Source of the DNA: an uncultured Clostridia bacterium
Lineage (GTDB): Bacteria; Bacillota; Clostridia; Oscillospirales; Oscillospiraceae
DNA: 9,433 nucleotides
Assembly: GCA_937894515.1 (NCBI GenBank)
Contig: CALCRH010000115.1
Span: 1 to 9,433, forward strand
Direction of reading: 5' to 3'
Each line of letters opens with the position of its first letter. Position 1 is the stretch's first letter. Positions 6,237 through 9,433 of the stretch are shown here, in pieces. The position numbers were made by a program, and so were the translations under genes. The notes beneath the pieces were generated by a model that ran no database searches, had not been told where the DNA came from, and was given only the letters and a program-made list of their open reading frames with translations.

Positions 6237-7163
6237 ATGAAAGGGACAAAGAAAAAAGACCGGGAAGCAAATCTTCACCAGTCCGAATTTGAGGAATACG
6301 ATATAGATTCTTTAGCCACCCGGGTCAAAGAGTTACGCGAAAGCAAGAATTGGAATCAGGCACAGTTGGCTGAAAAAGCAGGAGTGACCCGGTCACAGGT
6401 GACCCGTCTGGAAAGTGGAGAAACCCGGAACATCAATCTGTCCTTCCTGATCGCGTTAGCAAAAGCTTTTGGCGTCAGTACAGATTATCTTCTGTGCCTG
6501 ACACGGCATTCACGCGCGCAATATGCCAGTGTGGAAAAATTGGGCCTTTCCGAAATCGCCGCAAAACGACTGGCGACCGGAAAGATCGATCACGATGTAT
6601 TGAACCGTCTGCTTGAACATAAAGAATTCCCGGCTCTGTGCGATACGATCCGTGAATACTTTGATGACACCTATACTGAAGGCTATATGTCCAGAAATGC
6701 GATCCTCGATTATGGAATCAATTCCCTGAAACAGTATTCTAAAGATCACGGTGTTGATACCAGTGCTGACATGCAGGCGTTGAATCGTGAAAAGATCGGT
6801 GCCGATGAGATCAATACCGACAGAATCACAACCAGTTTCAAAAGGATCCTGCTTGACATTCGCAAAGGGATCCGCGAAAAGAAGCCTACCTCAAAGAATG
6901 CAACAGTTGAAGCGTTGGAGATCATTCAAGCGAATATTCCGAACCAACCTGGTAAAGAAATCACGCCTGATGATATGACTGAGGGTATTATGAAGTTCGT
7001 TGATCAACGAATTCCTATGGCTCCGTGGTTCAGAAGAGTTACTGAACGTTTTATACGTTTAGTTGTGCGAGTAAATTCCGGAAAGAGCAAGTACAAGCAA
7101 CAGACCTTTGAAGCGTATCAGGAATTGGATGCTGAACTTGATGAGGCTGAGAAACAGGATTGA
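6237..7163 (+). CDS. Xre-family helix-turn-helix regulator with a long unassigned C-terminal part
   Basis: A 308-residue protein with an Xre/Cro-type DNA-binding domain at about 27-87: Arg-Val-Lys-Glu-Leu-Arg, the recognition segment Thr-Arg-Ser-Gln-Val-Thr-Arg-Leu-Glu-Ser-Gly, and a closing Tyr-Leu-Leu. The following 220 residues are charged and helical and match nothing I know; many Xre repressors have a sensor or dimerisation domain here, but no peptidase, kinase or replication motif is visible. The ATG at 6237 is chosen because GGGAGG ends eight bases upstream; the GTG at 6228 overlaps that site. It is the first gene of the rightward arm, divergent from parM, has its own promoter with a palindromic operator, and is closed by a terminator at 7217. 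The likely role is control of the element, perhaps of both arms. Confidence 0.85.
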   Translation: MKGTKKKDREANLHQSEFEEYDIDSLATRVKELRESKNWNQAQLAEKAGVTRSQVTRLESGETRNINLSFLIALAKAFGVSTDYLLCLTRHSRAQYASVEKLGLSEIAAKRLATGKIDHDVLNRLLEHKEFPALCDTIREYFDDTYTEGYMSRNAILDYGINSLKQYSKDHGVDTSADMQALNREKIGADEINTDRITTSFKRILLDIRKGIREKKPTSKNATVEALEIIQANIPNQPGKEITPDDMTEGIMKFVDQRIPMAPWFRRVTERFIRLVVRVNSGKSKYKQQTFEAYQELDAELDEAEKQD

Positions 7164-7216
7164 GTTATTGAAATTGCGCTTTATCAGATGAGAGACAAAA
7201 GGAACATTTATGAGAT

Positions 7217-7240
7217 TGCCGCCTGCTTGGGCGGCATTTT
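7217..7240 (+). terminator. Intrinsic terminator of the regulator gene
   Basis: TGCCGCC (7217-7223) pairs with GGCGGCA (7230-7236) around a 6-base loop, followed by TTTTATATT. The GC-rich stem and T-rich tail lie 54 bases after the regulator's stop codon, so the genes from 7369 on form a separate unit. Confidence 0.7.
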
Positions 7241-7278
7241 ATATTAAGAGAACTGCTATTTTGTGATGGGAAAACATG

Positions 7279-7340
7279 GTACATAGTTTTTCTTGACAAT
7301 ACTCATGACTAATGATATCATACAGTCGAAAACTATGTAC
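7279..7340. promoter_or_regulatory. Paired 12-bp inverted repeats framing a promoter
   Basis: GTACATAGTTTT at 7279-7290 is repeated exactly in inverse as AAAACTATGTAC at 7329-7340, with 38 bases between. The promoter at 7293-7321 fits entirely between the arms. The left arm lies upstream of any transcript, so this is not an RNA hairpin but a pair of DNA sites, probably two operators bound by one repressor that can bridge or cover the promoter. The ribbon-helix-helix protein encoded next, or the Xre protein upstream, are the candidates. Confidence 0.65.
7293..7321 (+). promoter_or_regulatory. Strong promoter of the ribbon-helix-helix and tnpV genes
   Basis: A consensus TTGACA (7293-7298), a 17-base spacer and TATCAT (7316-7321, one base off consensus). 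Transcription would start near 7328, about 40 bases before the TTG start codon. No terminator separates the two following genes, so both are probably read from here. Confidence 0.75.
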
Positions 7341-7368
7341 AAAGTGTTATTGATAAGGAGTGATGCTT

Positions 7369-7632
7369 TTGAAATTGGTTATCACATCACGGGAAGGTAA
7401 TACGACTGAAACCACTGTCTATGAAAATGATCAGGTTGTCCGGAAGACTATAAAGTTTGATAAGGCGAAATATGATAAGCAGTACGCAAAGGAAAACACG
7501 CAGCAGATCAAGTTTGTTCTGAATAAGAATCTCGACGCAGATATCATCGAATGGTTGGGAACCAAGCCAAACAAACAAGGCTATATCAAGGATCTCATCC
7601 GCAGGGATATGGAACAAAACAGGAATGAGTGA
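7369..7632 (+). CDS. Small ribbon-helix-helix-like DNA-binding protein
   Basis: An 87-residue protein. The C-terminal half looks like a ribbon-helix-helix: strand Gln-Gln-Ile-Lys-Phe-Val-Leu-Asn (45-52), helix Asp-Ala-Asp-Ile-Ile-Glu-Trp-Leu (56-63), a turn with Asn-Lys-Gln-Gly, and helix Tyr-Ile-Lys-Asp-Leu-Ile-Arg-Arg-Asp (72-80). Similar short proteins with a closing Gly-Tyr-Ile-Lys-x-Leu-Ile-Arg are common in Bacillota plasmids and elements. The first 35 residues form a separate Thr/Val-rich stretch. The TTG at 7369 is chosen: AAGGAG ends eight bases before it, whereas the ATG at 7363 is only two bases from that site. It is followed by tnpV after 62 bases. No toxin gene is next to it, so an antitoxin role is unlikely; autoregulation through the framed promoter upstream is plausible. 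Confidence 0.7.
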   Translation: MKLVITSREGNTTETTVYENDQVVRKTIKFDKAKYDKQYAKENTQQIKFVLNKNLDADIIEWLGTKPNKQGYIKDLIRRDMEQNRNE

Positions 7633-7694
7633 TATCGGAATACTATTGCTGCGGAAGCATTATCAACTGTCACGACAGAACTGGAGGTGTAAAC

Positions 7695-8081
7695 ATGTCT
7701 GAACTGCCTAAGCATATCTATAACGAAAAGAACGGTTTACATTATACCCTTTACGGTGACTACTACTTCCCGGATCTTGGTTTATCAGAGTCTGACCAGG
7801 AACCGTTAGGACGCTGGGGGCTTATGTGTAAGCGGGATCTTGAGGAGAATCATCCGGGACGATTTAGTCGGATGCTACTGGGTGGAACGTTGATGGACTA
7901 CCTTCACTCAATTGATGAACAGGCGGAAAGCATGTATGATACGCTGATGAAAGGGTATCAGAAAAGCTGGAACATCACAGAAGAACTGAAGGCGAAAGAT
8001 CAAATGAAATGGGTACAGATGATGAATCTTGCCAGAGCCGAGGCAGAGAATATCATTGTACGAGAAATTATATATGGGTAA
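7695..8081 (+). CDS. tnpV: TnpV, transposon-encoded protein of Tn4451-like elements
   Basis: A 128-residue protein with the full TnpV pattern: Tyr-Gly-Asp-Tyr-Tyr-Phe-Pro-Asp-Leu (20-28), Leu-Gly-Arg-Trp-Gly (38-42) followed by Lys-Arg-x-Leu-Glu-Glu, and a helical C-terminus with Leu-Lys-Ala-Lys-Asp-Gln-Met-Lys-Trp-Val (98-107) and the terminal Ile-Ile-Tyr. TnpV is known from Tn4451 and related clostridial elements that use a TnpX recombinase; its biochemical role is unresolved. The ATG at 7695 is preceded by GGAGG seven bases upstream; the longer frame from 7629 is Cys-rich and overlaps the previous gene. It is the last gene of the right arm, and its stop codon runs into the A-tract of a bidirectional terminator. 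Its presence with the serine recombinase is the main reason for placing the element in this family. Confidence 0.88.
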   Translation: MSELPKHIYNEKNGLHYTLYGDYYFPDLGLSESDQEPLGRWGLMCKRDLEENHPGRFSRMLLGGTLMDYLHSIDEQAESMYDTLMKGYQKSWNITEELKAKDQMKWVQMMNLARAEAENIIVREIIYG

Positions 8082-8083
8082 AA

Positions 8084-8114
8084 AATGCGCGGATACCAAC
8101 GGTATCCGCGTATT
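8084..8114. terminator. Bidirectional intrinsic terminator after tnpV
   Basis: Bases 8084-8097 pair with 8101-8114 (14 bp, one G-T pair) around an AAC loop. On the plus strand the tail is the T-rich TATTATTAT; on the minus strand it is six T in a row (complement of 8080-8085). It ends tnpV from the left and would also stop transcripts of the sugar permease operon coming from the right. Confidence 0.8.
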
Positions 8115-8187
8115 ATTATGCTATGAAACAAGAGAAAATACTTCGTTCCTGTATCGTTTAGCCAGTGGGATATAAATGCAGAATGCT

Positions 8188-8206
8188 TAACGCATAAAGT
8201 AACGCA
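8188..8206 (+). repeat. Candidate right attachment-site core (two TAACGCA copies)
   Basis: TAACGCA occurs at 8188-8194 and again at 8200-8206, in the same orientation as the copy at 385-391. Recombination between the outer copies would leave the permease gene intact and restore the 345-377 hairpin downstream of it. The short match could be chance. Confidence 0.25.
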
Positions 8207-8215
8207 AAGATGACA

Positions 8216-9052
8216 TCAGTACAATATTTCTTTTGATGCCAATGCTTTACGGAAGATAAGAAACACTGCTAATGAAAATACTATGACCAACGATGCTTCA
8301 GCGAATTCAGCACCTGTATTTTTGTATGCCCAGTGAACAAAAACCAGTGAAAACGGATATAGTTCTGTTTTCGTTGGTAAATAGGCCAAAGGTTGCTCGA
8401 TCATATTCCAGCATTCGGCAAAAGAAAGCGCCGCTGTAGCCAGCAGAATCGGCTTATTGGTGGGTAGTGCAATACTGAAATAACATCTGATTGTTCCAGC
8501 TCCGTCCAACTGAGCGGCATCAAACAACTCATTTGGGGTACCAAGCATACTTTGCCGTATACCAAGTACATAGAACGGAGATACTATTGAGGGCAGGATA
8601 ATTGCCCATACGGTATCAAGCAACCGTAGCCTGCGTAACGCCAATACAGCGGGAACCATTGTAATCTGGAAAGGCAGAAAGCACAGAACCATGATCATAT
8701 AGAAAAGCAGATTACGGCCCCGGAATTCGAATCTTGAAAGCCCGTAAGCCATTGCCGGAACAGTCAGCAACTGAAATGCCAGTATTGTAAATGTATAAAA
8801 AACTGAATTGATGTAATAGCGAATGATTTCGGCAGAGCCGTCGAATATTGACTGATATTGTTCAATTGAAAGAGAACGCGGGAAAAGCGCAATATCCATA
8901 AACTCATTTCCGTAGCGTCCTCTCGATCCCAGGATTCTGCGTATCTCATCTGTTGAGGAAAAAGAATACAGAAGCGTGATGAATACAGGAAACAGAACCA
9001 GTACTACTATGACCGCAAATAGCAATGCAGTCAGGTAACGTCGCTTTTTCAT
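8216..9052 (-). CDS. Sugar ABC transporter permease, MalG/UgpE type
   Basis: A 278-residue inner-membrane permease of the carbohydrate uptake family. The first membrane segment is about 6-29, then an extracellular stretch to about 80, then five more hydrophobic segments. The EAA loop that contacts the ATPase is at about 173-195, around Glu-Leu-Phe-Asp-Ala-Ala-x-Leu-Asp-Gly-Ala-Gly and ending in Ile-Ala-Leu-Pro. The ATG at 9052 directly precedes the first membrane helix, with GGGAAGG upstream; longer in-frame starts would overlap the upstream permease. It follows its partner permease by 31 bases, so the two form an operon read leftwards. The C-terminus ends at Lys-Glu-Ile-Leu-Tyr without the Gly-x-Lys-Gly usual in the family, which may be normal or reflect the nearby insertion. 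The substrate cannot be read. Confidence 0.9.
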   Translation of the reverse strand: MKKRRYLTALLFAVIVVLVLFPVFITLLYSFSSTDEIRRILGSRGRYGNEFMDIALFPRSLSIEQYQSIFDGSAEIIRYYINSVFYTFTILAFQLLTVPAMAYGLSRFEFRGRNLLFYMIMVLCFLPFQITMVPAVLALRRLRLLDTVWAIILPSIVSPFYVLGIRQSMLGTPNELFDAAQLDGAGTIRCYFSIALPTNKPILLATAALSFAECWNMIEQPLAYLPTKTELYPFSLVFVHWAYKNTGAEFAEASLVIVFSLAVFLIFRKALASKEILY

Positions 9053-9083
9053 ATCATAAACCTTCCCTTTTCCTTCGAAAGCA

Positions 9084-9433
9084 TCATTTTTCGGAAGCAG
9101 ATTTGCGTGCAAGAAAAATGATGCCCCAGGCCACCGCAATGATTACAGTAAAGCTGAAAGCGGCTGATGTAGCCATCTGATAATCCAATCGTGAGAGTCT
9201 GTTGTTGATATAATGCTGTAAAGTGTAAACTGCTTCATCCGGGTAGGCACCGGATATACTGTATATGTCGGCAAAGCTCCTGATCGCGTTGATCCATGCA
9301 AGAAGCAAGCACCACATAGCAACAGGTCGTATCTGTGGAAGAGTGATCCTGAAAGCTTTTGTCAGGATACCGGCTCCTTCCAGGGTGGCGTATTCATATA
9401 GTGAAGCAGGTATCGTCTGCAAGCCCGCCAGGA
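9084..9433 (-). CDS. Sugar ABC transporter permease, MalF/UgpA type (5' end outside window)
   Basis: The last 115 or so codons of the partner permease; the frame is open to the right edge of the window, reading Leu-Ala-Gly-Leu before Gln-Thr-Ile-Pro, so no start is present. The EAA loop lies at once near the window edge: Leu-Gln-Thr-Ile-Pro-Ala-Ser-Leu-Tyr-Glu-Tyr-Ala-x-Leu-Glu-Gly-Ala-Gly, closing with Ile-Thr-Leu-Pro. Two hydrophobic segments follow (Met-Trp-Cys-Leu-Leu-Leu-Ala-Trp and Phe-Thr-Val-Ile-Ile-Ala-Val), and the protein ends in Ser-Ala-Ser-Glu-Lys. With the downstream permease it forms the membrane pore of a sugar importer; the binding protein is probably encoded further upstream, outside the window. 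It appears intact and is host sequence. Confidence 0.88.
   Translation of the reverse strand, partial: LAGLQTIPASLYEYATLEGAGILTKAFRITLPQIRPVAMWCLLLAWINAIRSFADIYSISGAYPDEAVYTLQHYINNRLSRLDYQMATSAAFSFTVIIAVAWGIIFLARKSASEK

Larger units (their letters stand above)
385..8206. mobile_element. Mobilizable integrative element (TnpX/TnpV type, MOBQ, ParMR)
   Basis: The block holds a large serine recombinase at one end, TnpV at the other, a MOBQ relaxase with its oriT, an actin-like partition pair and two DNA-binding regulators. It is flanked by unrelated host genes (CotH-type and sugar permeases) that converge on it. Tn4451 and relatives of clostridia carry the tnpX, tnpV and mobilization combination, which is why the family is proposed. 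The ends are not proven: the left end must lie between 291 and 394, the right end between about 8112 and 8215. The coordinates given use the shared heptamer TAACGCA near both ends. There are no type IV secretion genes, so the element would be mobilized by a helper rather than self-transmissible. Confidence 0.8.

Noticed and set aside
8122..8163. Short ATG frame of 12 codons after tnpV
   Set aside because: No ribosome site, follows the terminator, too short to support.
1..9433. CRISPR arrays, tRNA or rRNA genes, insertion sequences, toxin or resistance genes
   Set aside because: Looked for regular spaced repeats, cloverleaf-like segments and known motifs; none seen.

Overview
The window shows a small integrated mobilizable element of a Gram-positive bacterium sitting between ordinary chromosomal genes. 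The host is most likely a Bacillota species of the gut Clostridia or Erysipelotrichia kind. This rests on purine-rich Shine-Dalgarno sites before almost every start, frequent TTG and GTG starts, a TnpX-type serine recombinase with TnpV, and a DUF3847 protein beside a MobA/MobL relaxase. I cannot name a species.

Layout. Positions 1-290 (+) are the 3' end of a CotH-type gene that begins outside the window. From about 385 to about 8206 lies the element. Its left arm is read leftwards: parM-like, parR-like, a DUF3847 gene, oriT, a MOBQ relaxase, a small gene that looks frameshifted, and a large serine recombinase whose 3' end lies beside the proposed left end. Its right arm is read rightwards: a long helix-turn-helix regulator, a ribbon-helix-helix protein and tnpV, ending in a strong terminator. 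The two arms diverge from a structured intergenic region of roughly 480 bp (5758-6236). From 8216 to the window end (-) are the two permeases of a sugar ABC transporter; the upstream one is incomplete at its 5' end. The element therefore sits between two convergent host units and does not visibly interrupt a gene.

How it should work. The recombinase excises and integrates the element. The relaxase nicks at an origin of transfer whose core resembles the IncQ/pIP501 nic site and which lies directly upstream of the relaxase gene. No mating-pair genes are present, so transfer would depend on a helper. ParM and ParR form an actin-type partition pair, unusual in an element of this size, and suggest that the excised circle is kept for some time as an extrachromosomal molecule. 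No replication initiator is recognisable. Control sites can be read directly: a promoter carrying a 9-bp palindrome before the helix-turn-helix gene, and a strong promoter framed by 12-bp inverted repeats before the ribbon-helix-helix gene. No resistance gene, toxin, defence gene or other cargo is visible.

The items most worth a second look are the nested-hairpin oriT, the ParMR pair in an integrative element, the unassigned intergenic region, the framed promoter at 7279-7340, and the small frameshifted gene between relaxase and recombinase.
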